Below, piece by piece: positions 45,016 through 53,846 of a stretch of DNA of 64,000 nucleotides. A program made the position numbers and the translations under genes. Source of the DNA: Corynebacterium freiburgense (GTDB lineage Bacteria; Actinomycetota; Actinomycetes; Mycobacteriales; Mycobacteriaceae). Location of the stretch: positions 1,240,001-1,304,000 of the forward strand of contig NZ_CP047355.1 in assembly GCF_030408815.1 (NCBI RefSeq), given 5' to 3'. Within the stretch, counting starts at the first letter, position 1. Each line of letters opens with the position of its first letter. Below the pieces are notes generated by a model. That model had not been told where the DNA came from, did not search any database, and worked only from the letters and a program-made list of their open reading frames with translations.

Positions 45016-45478
45016 TATTCCCTCCTCACGCAATGAAAAACTCTCAATAGTAAAGACGTATCGTTTTAGGCGGACATTCCGCAGATTAGGTGCGGGGCTC
45101 TCTCGGCGTGGCCTAAACCTTGACGAAGAACCCATAGGTGCGAAGTTGTCCAAGGCGTGAGTCCATGGACCACAACTAACCCAAGATCGCGAAGAATATG
45201 AACTTTAAGATCTATAACCTTATTGAAAACCTCAGCAAGTACGTGGGTCAAGGAAAAGAACAAAGTGATGCGCATTGGCAATAAAACTGAAATAAAAAGT
45301 TTGAAGATTGGAAATCTGAAATAGGGCAGGTCGACTGGGGGATTCCGTAAAGAACAATGGTTTTTGAGTGTAAGTGATATTCGGCTTGGTAGTTTTCTGG
45401 GCTCGGGTAGGCAAATATAAATTGTGCACTGGGAATTCGGGATGTGAACAGCGGAAATGCAATTACCGGTTGCGCTCC

Positions 45479-45588
45479 ATGTAAAATCTGCCTTAGTAGC
45501 TGGGGCTGAAGCTACATCAGTACTGATTTTTCGGTGGAAGTGCTACAAAATTGAGGGGTTTTCAAAACGGTAAAAGGCAGATTTACAT
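45479..45588. repeat. 110-bp inverted-repeat unit
   Basis: ATGTAAAATCTGCCTT (45479-45494) is the inverse of AAGGCAGATTTACAT (45574-45588) apart from one extra A. Inside lies a hairpin GTAGC-TGGGGCTGAA-GCTAC. The layout is MITE-like or that of a folded RNA. Confidence 0.5.
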
Positions 45589-45634
45589 TGAGGGTGATCT
45601 AGTTTATCTCTGAACTGGGAAAAAATAACTACGT

Positions 45635-45683
45635 GTTGCATGCAACGTCAGATTTGCCTTTTGCGTTCCAGTGAACGTTCACT
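45635..45683. repeat. two adjacent perfect palindromes
   Basis: GTTGCATGCAAC (45635-45646) and AGTGAACGTTCACT (45670-45683), centres 36 bp apart, both perfect. No gene start is close, so a protein-binding role is only a guess. Confidence 0.5.
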
Positions 45684-45748
45684 ATGCCTAGTTCTTAATG
45701 CAACAAAACGATGAAAACCGTTCTAATCCAGTCAATCATGCTGAGCGA

Positions 45749-45786
45749 TACCTCCATATATGTGGATGGTAGGGGCTTTTTGTTTT
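45749..45786 (+). terminator. possible terminator of an unannotated transcript
   Basis: TACCTCCA (45749-45756) pairs with TGGATGGTA with one bulge; TTTTTGTTTT follows five bases later. No plus-strand gene lies upstream for 4 kb, so if real it ends an unknown RNA. The gap between stem and T-run weakens it. Confidence 0.35.
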
Positions 45787-45921
45787 ATAGTGCGACGTCA
45801 ATGGTGAAACCTGCTGCTCGGACTCTTTGGCGGCGGCCTCGGGCATTTGACGACAATTTCACGACAACTGAGGCCAAAAACCGCTGAAATTCACCGAATG
45901 CCGAGCTTGCTGCCAAAAAGA

Positions 45922-45966
45922 AAAACCCCTCCTGAACTGGCAGAAACCAAGGCAGGAAGGGTTTTG
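45922..45966 (-). terminator. intrinsic terminator after tRNA-Leu
   Basis: On the minus strand AAAACCCTTCCTG pairs with CAGGAGGGGTTTT, followed by TCTTTTT. It begins 7 nt after the tRNA end. Confidence 0.8.
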
Positions 45967-45972
45967 ATTTTG

Positions 45973-46046
45973 TGCCCCAGGTGAGACTCGAACTCACACT
46001 GGACGGGTTTTGAATCCGTTGCCTCTGCCAATTGGGCTACTGGGGC
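45973..46046 (-). tRNA. tRNA with CAA anticodon (tRNA-Leu)
   Basis: 74 nt. The acceptor GCCCCAG pairs with CTGGGGC; the anticodon loop TTCAAAA gives anticodon CAA; T-arm GTGAG-TTCGAGT-CTCAC. The variable region is only 5 nt (CCAGT), whereas tRNA-Leu usually has a long variable arm. CCA is not encoded (CAA follows the discriminator A). It is divergent from polA. Confidence 0.88.
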
Positions 46047-46148
46047 GTGCGTTGATGATGTTAGCGCATTGTGTTGGGATTGGTGAAATCGAGGTGTAGT
46101 TGTTGTGGGGGTCCCCGGTTGTTGTGCGTGTGGTTTAGAATCGGGCGG

Positions 46149-48812
46149 GTGACTGAATCTCGCTCTCGCCTTATGCTTATTGATGGACATTCGATGGCGT
46201 TTCGTGCTTTTTACGCGCTGCCAGCGGAGAATTTTGCTACTTCTGGGGGCCAGCATACGAATGCTGTGTACGGTTTTTTGTCGATGCTAACGACCCTGCT
46301 CAAGGATGAGAAGCCGTCTCATATTGCGGTGGCGTTTGATGTGGGCAGGAAGACATTCCGTACCGATCTGTTTCCGGAGTATAAGGCGCAGCGGGAGGCG
46401 GCTCCTGAGGAGTTTCGTGGTCAGGTGGGTTTGATTAAGGATGTTTTGGCCACGATGGGAATTACTACTTTAGAGGTAGAGAATTTCGAGGCTGATGACA
46501 TTATTGCTACGTTGGCTACAGCCGCTTCCGCTGAAGATTTTGAGACATTTATTGTGACCGGCGATAGGGATTCGTTTCAGCTGGTAAATGATTCCACTAC
46601 GGTGTTGTATCCAATGCGTGGTGTGAGTGTCTTGCATCGTTTTACTCCGCAGGCTGTGCAAGAAAAGTATGGATTGACACCAGTGCAGTACCCTGATTTT
46701 GCCGCATTGCGTGGTGACCCTTCAGATAATTTGCCGAATATTCCCAAAGTTGGGGAAAAGACTGCCACAAAGTGGATTACTGAGTACGGCTCGCTCGAAA
46801 ATCTTATTGAGCATGCCGATGAGATTAAAGGGATGGCGGGAAATAACTTCCGTGAGCGGCTTGATCAGGTTCGGATGAATCGCAAGTTAACGGAAATGGT
46901 CAAGGATTTAGCCTTGCCTTATGTTCCAGCTGAACTTGGCTTCCGTTCCGCGAATATTTCTGAAATTGCAGAGAAGTTCGATGAACTCGAATTTGGTACG
47001 AACCTACGCGAGCGGGTTTTGAGCGTTCTTGAAACCGGTGAATCACCATTGGAGGCGCCTTCTCAGGCACCAGATATCGTTATTGCTCTCGATCCAATTG
47101 ACGCTTGGTTGGAAAAGCGCAAAGGTCAACCGTTGGCTTTGGCTGTTCGGGGTCGGGGTGTGCCTGGTGAAGGCGATGCTTTTGCCCTAGCGATAGTTGA
47201 TGAGCAATATCAAGGGGTAAGTGTTGATTTAGCGGAGATTTCTCCAGCACAAGAGCGTGTTCTTGCGGAATGGTTGGAAAGTGATTCTCCAAAGTATCTC
47301 CATGGATCAAAGGCCGCATTCCATATGTTGGCGGGCCGTGGTTTTTCATTGGTGGGGGTTGTGCATGATACTGCAATTGCGGCGTATTTATTGCGTCCAG
47401 GTCAGCGAACCTATGAATTAAAAGATGTGCTTCAACGGCATTTGCAACGTCAGCTTGATGAGCAAGATTCTGGTCAGTTGTCGCTTTTAGACGCCCCTGA
47501 TAATGCGCGGGATTTGATCGATAGCGCGGTTGCAATATTGGATTTGGCGGAGGCATTGACTGCGGAGCTGCAGGCTATTAATGGTTTCGAGCTCTATCAT
47601 GATCTGGAAGTTCCATTGGCAATGGTACTGGCCCGTATGGAGGCTACAGGCATTGCGGTGGATGTCCAACGCCTGGAAGAGCAGCGGGAGCAATTTATTG
47701 ATATGGTCGCCGCAGAAGAGTCTGCGGCACGAGAACTAGCAGACGATCCTTCGCTGAATCTTTCGAGCCCAAAGCAATTGCAAGTTGTATTGTTCGAAAC
47801 ATTGGGAATGCCAAAAACAAAGAAAACAAAAACTGGGTATTCTACTGCTGCCAAGGAAATTGAAGCGTTAGCAGTGAATTATCCGCACCCGTTTTTGGAT
47901 CATTTATTGGCGCACCGTGAGTATCAAAAAATGAAAACCACATTGGATGGTTTGATTAAAGCAGTACAACCAGATGGTCGCATCCACACAACTTTTAATC
48001 AAACGGTTGCTTCCACGGGGCGTCTTTCATCGACTGATCCGAATCTTCAAAATATTCCGGTACGCACGCCTGCCGGACGTAAAATTCGTTCGGCGTTTGT
48101 GGTCGGTGACGGATTTGAATCTTTGCTTACGGCAGACTACTCACAGATTGAAATGCGCGTTATGGCTCACCTGTCTGCGGATGAGGGTTTGGTCGAGGCA
48201 TATCGAAAAGGGGAGGACCTGCATAATTATGTGGGTTCAAAGGTTTTTGATGTAGGCATTGATCAGGTAACCCCTGAATTGCGTCGTCGTGTGAAAGCCA
48301 TGTCCTACGGCCTTGTGTATGGATTGTCTGCGTTTGGTTTGGGGCAACAGCTTGGCATTCCCGCAGGCGAAGCAAAGGGGATTATGGAAAATTACTTTGC
48401 TCGGTTTGGCGGTGTAAAGAAGTACCTTGATGAGGTCGTTGATCAAGCACGCCATGACGGCTATACATCCACGTTATTTGGGCGGCGTCGATACCTTCCT
48501 GAGCTCACGTCAGATAACCGTGTTGCGCGTGAGAACGCGGAGCGTGCAGCCCTTAACGCCCCTATTCAAGGAACCGCGGCTGACATTATTAAGGTAGCCA
48601 TGCTGCGTGTCGACGCCGCGTTCGCCAGGGCTGATTTGCGGTCCCGTGTGCTTTTACAGGTGCATGACGAACTCGTCGTTGAAGTAGCGCCTGGGGAATT
48701 GGAAAAGGTCCAAGCCATTCTCGAACGAGAGATGGATAAAGCGATTACGCTTTCGGTGCCTTTGGAAATATCCACTGGCTATGGTCAAAACTGGGACGAA
48801 GCTGCACACTAA
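46149..48812 (+). CDS. polA: DNA polymerase I
   Basis: 887 residues. N-terminal 5'-3' exonuclease (LMLIDGHSMAFRAFYALP, VTGDRDSFQLV, GDPSDNLPNIPKVGEKTA), a middle 3'-5' exonuclease fold that lacks the acidic DxE residues as in other actinobacteria, and the family A polymerase (TADYSQIEMRVMAHLS motif A, RRRVKAMSYGLVYGLS motif B, QVHDELVVEV motif C). GTG 46149 is 7 nt from TAGAAT (46136-46141), suggesting a leaderless mRNA. Fills gaps in repair and Okazaki-fragment processing. Confidence 0.97.
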   Translation: MTESRSRLMLIDGHSMAFRAFYALPAENFATSGGQHTNAVYGFLSMLTTLLKDEKPSHIAVAFDVGRKTFRTDLFPEYKAQREAAPEEFRGQVGLIKDVLATMGITTLEVENFEADDIIATLATAASAEDFETFIVTGDRDSFQLVNDSTTVLYPMRGVSVLHRFTPQAVQEKYGLTPVQYPDFAALRGDPSDNLPNIPKVGEKTATKWITEYGSLENLIEHADEIKGMAGNNFRERLDQVRMNRKLTEMVKDLALPYVPAELGFRSANISEIAEKFDELEFGTNLRERVLSVLETGESPLEAPSQAPDIVIALDPIDAWLEKRKGQPLALAVRGRGVPGEGDAFALAIVDEQYQGVSVDLAEISPAQERVLAEWLESDSPKYLHGSKAAFHMLAGRGFSLVGVVHDTAIAAYLLRPGQRTYELKDVLQRHLQRQLDEQDSGQLSLLDAPDNARDLIDSAVAILDLAEALTAELQAINGFELYHDLEVPLAMVLARMEATGIAVDVQRLEEQREQFIDMVAAEESAARELADDPSLNLSSPKQLQVVLFETLGMPKTKKTKTGYSTAAKEIEALAVNYPHPFLDHLLAHREYQKMKTTLDGLIKAVQPDGRIHTTFNQTVASTGRLSSTDPNLQNIPVRTPAGRKIRSAFVVGDGFESLLTADYSQIEMRVMAHLSADEGLVEAYRKGEDLHNYVGSKVFDVGIDQVTPELRRRVKAMSYGLVYGLSAFGLGQQLGIPAGEAKGIMENYFARFGGVKKYLDEVVDQARHDGYTSTLFGRRRYLPELTSDNRVARENAERAALNAPIQGTAADIIKVAMLRVDAAFARADLRSRVLLQVHDELVVEVAPGELEKVQAILEREMDKAITLSVPLEISTGYGQNWDEAAH

Positions 48813-48819
48813 AAGCACT

Positions 48820-48854
48820 CTGGACGCCGTGGGTAGCTATCTTGCGGCATCCAG
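48820..48854 (+). terminator. hairpin after polA
   Basis: CTGGACGCCG (48820-48829) pairs with CGGCATCCAG (48845-48854) with one mismatch. No T-tract. It starts 7 nt after the polA stop. Confidence 0.55.
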
Positions 48855-49262
48855 TTAATTCAAGCTTCTAAAGCTTGACTGTTATTTAATAGCAGTTCAA
48901 AATTACATTCTAAATTGCGGCAATAGTGTCGAATTGGGTGGCGGGCGGATTGGAAAAAAATCTAATGCATGTTTAAGTCTGTTACGTGCAAAAACGTCTC
49001 AACATCGTTACGATCAGGTAACGATTTTTAATTCTGTGTAGTATTTCTGCAGGGGATTTAACTCCTAATACTAGTGAGGTTGCAGAAAACGCGCTTTTAG
49101 AAATTTAGTGTAGTAACAAATGGTTTGTTTTACACGATATCCTAATTGAAAGTTGCAATTCCTCTCGAGCGGTTTTTAGAAATAACTTCATTATATTTCG
49201 GCGGCCTTGTTCTTTTGGGCAAGACTGCATGGGCCAGAATAATTAGAAGGAGTTGATCTGAA
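48855..49262. other. spacer with a second terminator-like hairpin
   Basis: No gene seen. ATCGTTAC-GATCAG-GTAACGAT (49004-49025) followed by TTTTAATT looks like an intrinsic terminator 190 bp past polA. AAGGAG near 49247 is the ribosome binding site of the next gene. Confidence 0.5.
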
Positions 49263-49973
49263 ATGGTACAGAAAGGACGAATCCTCACGAAAGTAGCTGC
49301 ATCTGCGTTCGCCATTATGCTTGCTGCTTGTGAATTTCCGGCGATCGGCCAAACTACAACCACCACCAACAGTCCCCCTACAAGTGTCTCGGTAACCGAA
49401 ACTAGGGAATCGGACGCTGGATCAACAGCCACTTCGACAACTAGCACTGCTGAAAAAAGCCGAAATGAGCAAACAGTGCCGAAAGTTACTTCGGAGTCGG
49501 CACCAGTGGCAAAAAATCGTGATGGGTGTGCCTCGCTAACAGGACAGCAAGCCTTGGAAAAGTATGTTGACCAAGTGGGTTTGCCGTTCCCCGCTCAACC
49601 GGCTGGCCCTGAAAACCGTTGGAGTATGAGCAGCCCAACTGATACTTACGATCCATGCAAGGAGCTATCTTGGATTGTGCTTCGAATTGATCGTGCTACA
49701 GGCTCTTCCCCTGTTCAAATAATGTTCTTTAATAAAGGGGAGTATGTTGGACAAGCCACTGAGGAACCATTGGAATCCTGGCCAGCAGTTACACGGATTA
49801 AACGCGATCTAGTGCAGGTTGTTTTTAATGTTCGTCTCCCGGACCAACCCACAGCTGGACGTACAAATGCTGTGGCGTCAGTTTACGGCTGGAATGACGA
49901 ACAAAACCGATTCGAGCATTATGGGCCTCTCCCATGGAATGTAAGAACTGATGCCTATGAGTATTTTCCCTGA
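49263..49973 (+). CDS. LppP/LprE-family lipoprotein (first of tandem pair)
   Basis: 236 residues. Signal peptide with lipobox LAAC at residues about 20-23, a low-complexity Thr/Ser linker (residues about 30-80), and a C-terminal LppP/LprE domain: YDPCKELSWIVLRIDRATGS, then SPVQIMFFNKGEYVGQAT. Two cysteines in the domain may form a disulfide. Function of the mycobacterial family is unclear. AAGGAG precedes the ATG. Its paralogue follows after 88 bp. Confidence 0.88.
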   Translation: MVQKGRILTKVAASAFAIMLAACEFPAIGQTTTTTNSPPTSVSVTETRESDAGSTATSTTSTAEKSRNEQTVPKVTSESAPVAKNRDGCASLTGQQALEKYVDQVGLPFPAQPAGPENRWSMSSPTDTYDPCKELSWIVLRIDRATGSSPVQIMFFNKGEYVGQATEEPLESWPAVTRIKRDLVQVVFNVRLPDQPTAGRTNAVASVYGWNDEQNRFEHYGPLPWNVRTDAYEYFP

Positions 49974-49980
49974 TAACTAG

Positions 49981-50010
49981 CCTGCCCGGCCAAAGTGTTT
50001 CCCGGGCAGG
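49981..50010 (+). terminator. perfect hairpin between tandem lipoprotein genes
   Basis: CCTGCCCGG (49981-49989) / CCGGGCAGG (50002-50010), 9 bp, no T-tract. It could attenuate or stabilise the upstream message within a two-gene operon. Confidence 0.6.
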
Positions 50011-50061
50011 GTGACAAAACAACTGTTACTTGAAAACAAATACGAACAGGAGTTGAGTCCA

Positions 50062-50760
50062 ATGACATCACGGAACATATCTATTACAAAAATAGCGGCG
50101 ACTGCCTTTGCACTAACGTTAATGCTCACTGGTTGTGACGAGCCAGTAACAGGGCAAAATGCTGTCAACACTTCAGCAAGTAAAGTGGTCCAGACCTCTA
50201 ATTCGGTGCCGAAGAACACCGATAGTAGCGCAGTTGAAAATACGGTCGCTGGAACCGAAACGCCCCTTCCAACTGCGGAGGAACAACAATCTGCTACACC
50301 AATAGCAGATGCGACCGACCAGGAATGTGCGGACATGACCGGACAGCAAGCACTTGAGTCCTATATTCACCTTGTGCCAAAACCATTTCCGCTGAATACG
50401 GATCCGACTGAAAATAATTGGAGCATGAATAGCCCCACAGATACTTTCGATCCATGCGCGGAGATGTCGTGGATCGTATTGCGAATTGACCGTGGTACGG
50501 GATCCTCTCCACACCAGGTCATGCTGTTCAATAAAGGAATGTATATTGGGCGTGCCACGGATCAATCATTCGGTTTCGCACCTGTTGAGGTGAAACGCGA
50601 ATCAGGCGATATCTTCATTACATTCCGTTATACAAAAGAAGGTGAATCTAATGCAGAATCTTCTGGACGTGCTATTGCTCGGTATAGCTGGGTGAAAGAG
50701 CAACGAAGGTTAGATCGTTTCGGTGAATTGCCTCCTGGTGTGAATTGGGCACCTCAGTAA
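50062..50760 (+). CDS. LppP/LprE-family lipoprotein (second of tandem pair)
   Basis: 232 residues, lipobox LTGC, Thr/Ser-rich linker and the same domain: FDPCAEMSWIVLRIDRGTGS, then SPHQVMLFNKGMYIGRAT. Clearly a paralogue of the preceding gene, with the linker diverged most. The ATG at 50062 (MTSRNISITKI) follows AGGAG; an upstream ATG at 50011 would place extra residues before the signal peptide. Confidence 0.88.
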   Translation: MTSRNISITKIAATAFALTLMLTGCDEPVTGQNAVNTSASKVVQTSNSVPKNTDSSAVENTVAGTETPLPTAEEQQSATPIADATDQECADMTGQQALESYIHLVPKPFPLNTDPTENNWSMNSPTDTFDPCAEMSWIVLRIDRGTGSSPHQVMLFNKGMYIGRATDQSFGFAPVEVKRESGDIFITFRYTKEGESNAESSGRAIARYSWVKEQRRLDRFGELPPGVNWAPQ

Positions 50761-50780
50761 ACACCAAGAGACATGAGTTT

Positions 50781-51749
50781 CTAGGGGGCAAGTTCGGAAA
50801 CAAAGATCGCGGTGCCTGGAAAGAGTTTTCCGCGAAGTGGTGACCATTGCCCCCATCCTTCGGTGAGGTCTTCGGGCCATTCCGGTTCGATAATATCCTT
50901 GAGAATGAAACCGGCTTGAACAAGTTCGCGGACCCGGTCACCAATTGTTCGGTGGTGTTCGATATAGGTGATTTTATTTGTTTCGGAGTCGTGTTCTATA
51001 TAGGGATTCCTATTAAAATAGCTGGTGAATACGGTGAGTCCACCTTCTCCGGGGTTATCGGGAAAAATCCAACGCATTGGGTGAGTTACGGCAAAAATAA
51101 ATCGACCACCAGGTTTTAATATGCGGGCTACTTCTCGCATAAGGGCAGCGGAATCGGAAACAAAAGGAATAGCTCCAAACGCAGAAAATGCCACATCGAA
51201 AGAATTATCAAGATACGGCATATCTACAGCATCAGCTTGAACCAGGGGAATTCGTGGTTTACGCCCATGCATAAGCATATTTTTGGAAATATCGAACGCG
51301 GTAATAAACCCCACACCATCTTCAAATAACCAGCGGGAGCATGGTGCAGAGCCGCAACCTATTTCGATAACTTTGGCGGTCTGGACGTCGCCAAGCAAGC
51401 GAATATCACTTTCATGAAGCATTTCCGGACACCAATAGAAACTTGATAGATACTTTGTGTGCTCGGAGTGATAATTAGTTGCGTCGAGATCCCACCAATA
51501 CCGGCTTGCTTTGGAAGATTCTTGATCATTTGGAACAGGGCCGGTGAAGTTTCTCATAATCATCGATTCTATTTGCTTTAGCTGGGGAAACGCTGTAGCT
51601 TTGTAAGAGCGTGTCTGTGCATGCTGCTGCATTTCATTTACATAGGAGGGTGAGGTGCGGCCGCGTGTGGGATCAAAACCCTGTGCAATGTTGTGTTGAG
51701 CAGTAGTTTTGAGAGACTCGCTTCCTGTCCGTTTTCTATTCCTATCCAT
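50781..51749 (-). CDS. class I SAM-dependent methyltransferase
   Basis: Up to 322 residues. Rossmann motif I VIEIGCGSAPCSRWL, motif II region FDISKNM, DAVDMPYLDNSFDVAFSAFGAIPFV (motif IV) and LKPGGRFIFAVTHP. Related genes sit between polA and rpsA in other corynebacteria. Start uncertain: the ATG at 51749 leaves only 16 bp to rpsA and would lie within the rpsA promoter, so a downstream start such as ATG 51632 is possible. Substrate unknown. Confidence 0.85.
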   Translation of the reverse strand: MDRNRKRTGSESLKTTAQHNIAQGFDPTRGRTSPSYVNEMQQHAQTRSYKATAFPQLKQIESMIMRNFTGPVPNDQESSKASRYWWDLDATNYHSEHTKYLSSFYWCPEMLHESDIRLLGDVQTAKVIEIGCGSAPCSRWLFEDGVGFITAFDISKNMLMHGRKPRIPLVQADAVDMPYLDNSFDVAFSAFGAIPFVSDSAALMREVARILKPGGRFIFAVTHPMRWIFPDNPGEGGLTVFTSYFNRNPYIEHDSETNKITYIEHHRTIGDRVRELVQAGFILKDIIEPEWPEDLTEGWGQWSPLRGKLFPGTAIFVSELAP

Positions 51750-51765
51750 ATTCGGAGCACTCTAT

Positions 51766-53223
51766 ATGCCCACCAACAATACACCTCAGGTTGCCATCAA
51801 CGACATCGGCACCGCTGAGGATTTCCTCGCCGCAGTCGACGCAACCATCAAATACTTCAACGATGGCGATATCGTGGAAGGTACTGTCGTCAAGGTTGAC
51901 CGCGACGAGGTACTGCTCGACATCGGCTATAAAACTGAGGGTGTTATTCCCTCCCGCGAGCTTTCCATCAAGCACGATGTCGATCCGGGCGAGGTAGTCC
52001 AGGTCGGCGACGAAATCGACGCACTGGTGCTGACCAAGGAGGATAAGGAAGGTCGCCTTATCCTGTCCAAGAAGCGCGCACAATACGAGCGTGCTTGGGG
52101 TGCCATTGAGGAGCTCAAAGAGAAGGACGAGCCAGTCACCGGTACCGTTATTGAAGTTGTCAAGGGTGGACTCATCCTCGATATCGGTCTTCGTGGCTTC
52201 TTGCCTGCTTCTCTTGTTGAAATGCGTCGCGTACGTGACCTTGACCCATACATTGGCCAAGAGATCGAAGCAAAGATCATTGAACTGGACAAGAACCGCA
52301 ATAATGTAGTTCTTTCGCGCCGCGCATGGCTCGAACAAACCCAGTCCGAGGTCCGCTCCGAATTCCTGCACCAATTGCAAAAAGGTCAGGTTCGCAAGGG
52401 CGTTGTTTCCTCCATTGTCAACTTTGGTGCATTCGTTGACCTTGGCGGCGTAGACGGCCTCGTGCACGTTTCTGAGCTTTCCTGGAAGCACATCGATCAC
52501 CCATCTGAGGTTGTCACCGTTGGTGATGAAGTAACCGTTGAGGTCCTCGATGTTGATCTCGACCGTGAGCGCGTATCACTGTCGCTTAAGGCAACCATGG
52601 AAGATCCATGGCGCGTATTTGCCCGCACTCATGCCGTGGGTCAAATCGTACCGGGCCGTGTTACCAAGCTCGTCCCATTCGGTGCTTTTGTTCGCGTGGA
52701 GGAAGGCATCGAAGGCCTCGTCCATATCTCCGAGCTGGCGGAACGCCACGTTGAGGTACCGGACCAAGTTGTTGGTGTAGGTGAAGAAGCAATGGTCAAG
52801 GTTATTGATATTGATCTTGAGCGTCGTCGCATCTCCCTCTCCCTCAAGCAAGCTGACGAAGACTACACCGAAGAATTCGACCCATCCAAGTACGGCATGG
52901 CCGATTCTTACGATGAACAAGGCAACTACATCTTCCCTGAAGGCTTTGACCCAGAGACCAACGAATGGCTCGAAGGCTTTGACGCACAACGTCAAGAATG
53001 GGAAGCTCGTTATGCTGAGTCCGAGCGCCGCTTCCAACTGCACACCGTACAGATCGAGCGTCACCGTGCAGCCGCCGATGAAGCCGCTGAAACGGCTGCA
53101 TCTAACTACAGCTCTGAAGATGCAGAAACCCCAGCAGCCGCTCCAGAAGCTGCTGAAACCTCCGGTTCGCTGGCTTCTGACGAGCAGCTCGCAGCACTTC
53201 GCGAAAAACTCGCTGGTAACTAA
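51766..53223 (+). CDS. rpsA: 30S ribosomal protein S1
   Basis: 485 residues. Four S1 (OB-fold) repeats, near residues 35-105, 120-185, 210-280 and 295-365 (for example GDIVEGTVVKVDRDEVLLDIG and GQIVPGRVTKLVPFGAFV), and an acidic Ala-rich tail. Binds mRNA at the ribosome. The ATG at 51766 (MPTNNTPQVAIND) matches homologues. A strong terminator follows. Confidence 0.97.
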   Translation: MPTNNTPQVAINDIGTAEDFLAAVDATIKYFNDGDIVEGTVVKVDRDEVLLDIGYKTEGVIPSRELSIKHDVDPGEVVQVGDEIDALVLTKEDKEGRLILSKKRAQYERAWGAIEELKEKDEPVTGTVIEVVKGGLILDIGLRGFLPASLVEMRRVRDLDPYIGQEIEAKIIELDKNRNNVVLSRRAWLEQTQSEVRSEFLHQLQKGQVRKGVVSSIVNFGAFVDLGGVDGLVHVSELSWKHIDHPSEVVTVGDEVTVEVLDVDLDRERVSLSLKATMEDPWRVFARTHAVGQIVPGRVTKLVPFGAFVRVEEGIEGLVHISELAERHVEVPDQVVGVGEEAMVKVIDIDLERRRISLSLKQADEDYTEEFDPSKYGMADSYDEQGNYIFPEGFDPETNEWLEGFDAQRQEWEARYAESERRFQLHTVQIERHRAAADEAAETAASNYSSEDAETPAAAPEAAETSGSLASDEQLAALREKLAGN

Positions 53224-53238
53224 GCTGTAATCCGCTAC

Positions 53239-53282
53239 AAACGCCCAGGCGAATTCCTAGAAATAGGAACGCTGGGCGTTTT
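53239..53282 (+). terminator. intrinsic terminator after rpsA
   Basis: AAACGCCCAG (53239-53248) / CTGGGCGTTT (53272-53281) with an inner hairpin TTCCTAGAAATAGGAA, then TTGCG. Confidence 0.88.
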
Positions 53283-53400
53283 GCGTATTTAGAGGTGGAG
53301 AAGCTGCTTTGTGGTTTGGTCAGGCCGCTTTGTGGTTTGGCGAAGCTGAACTTGCTTTTAGTTGTTCGAATGTACTGTACGGGGGCTTTGGAGCAGTTGT

Positions 53401-53838
53401 GGCTGGTAGTTTGGTTGTGTGCTTCTGTTGACCTGGGATTTGGTTAGGGCTGGGTGGGCTCTGGTCGGTCTTTTCAGACGCTGGTTGGGCGTGTTGTCAC
53501 AGATTCCATTTTTTCGGCGGATTTTATGGAATCTGCGACACTCGGCATATAAACATCACTAGTTCGATAGGGTGTGCCTATTAAACACCCGGGAAAGCGG
53601 CTTGAAGGCTCGGGAAACCAGCCGACCCACTCCAAAAACTCTGGGAAACCAGCCGGCCCACCCGTCAAACCCGGACACCTTCTGCCCACGTGCTTAAAAA
53701 TGACTCCACTAACCTGGAGCATGGGTCCTACCGCTGGGAAAATAGACAACGATCAGCTACATCAGGTGCATGCAAATCGACCTGATCACCAAACACTATG
53801 GAAAAAAGACCAGCCTGACTTTCGGGGCAGGCTCAACC
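53401..53838 (+). repeat. dispersed hairpin repeat, copy 3 (single hairpin)
   Basis: Same parts as the copies at 4817 and 12533, but with one hairpin (53495-53540) instead of three. Left flank GGCTGGTAGTTTGGTTGTGT; after the hairpin the linker CTCGGCATATAAACATCAC matches the segment after hairpin 3 of copy 2 (TTCGGCATGTAAACATCGC). Small hairpin near 53564-53586 (GATAGG-GTGTG-CCTATT). Right flank repeats GGGAAACCAGCCG. The tail ATGGAAAAAAGACCAGCCTG at 53798 matches the tail of copy 1. Recombination between hairpins 1 and 3 would give this form. It lies between the rpsA terminator and a DUF4253 gene. Confidence 0.85.
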
Positions 53839-53846
53839 AGGGAATA

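Larger units (their letters stand above)
45016..45972. other. gene-free region with several palindromes
   Basis: Nearly 1 kb without a convincing gene. It holds an inverted repeat pair (45479-45494 with 45574-45588), two perfect palindromes (GTTGCATGCAAC at 45635-45646 and AGTGAACGTTCACT at 45670-45683) and a hairpin before a T-rich run (45749-45786). A structured RNA, a small mobile-element remnant or a binding region are all possible. Confidence 0.5.
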
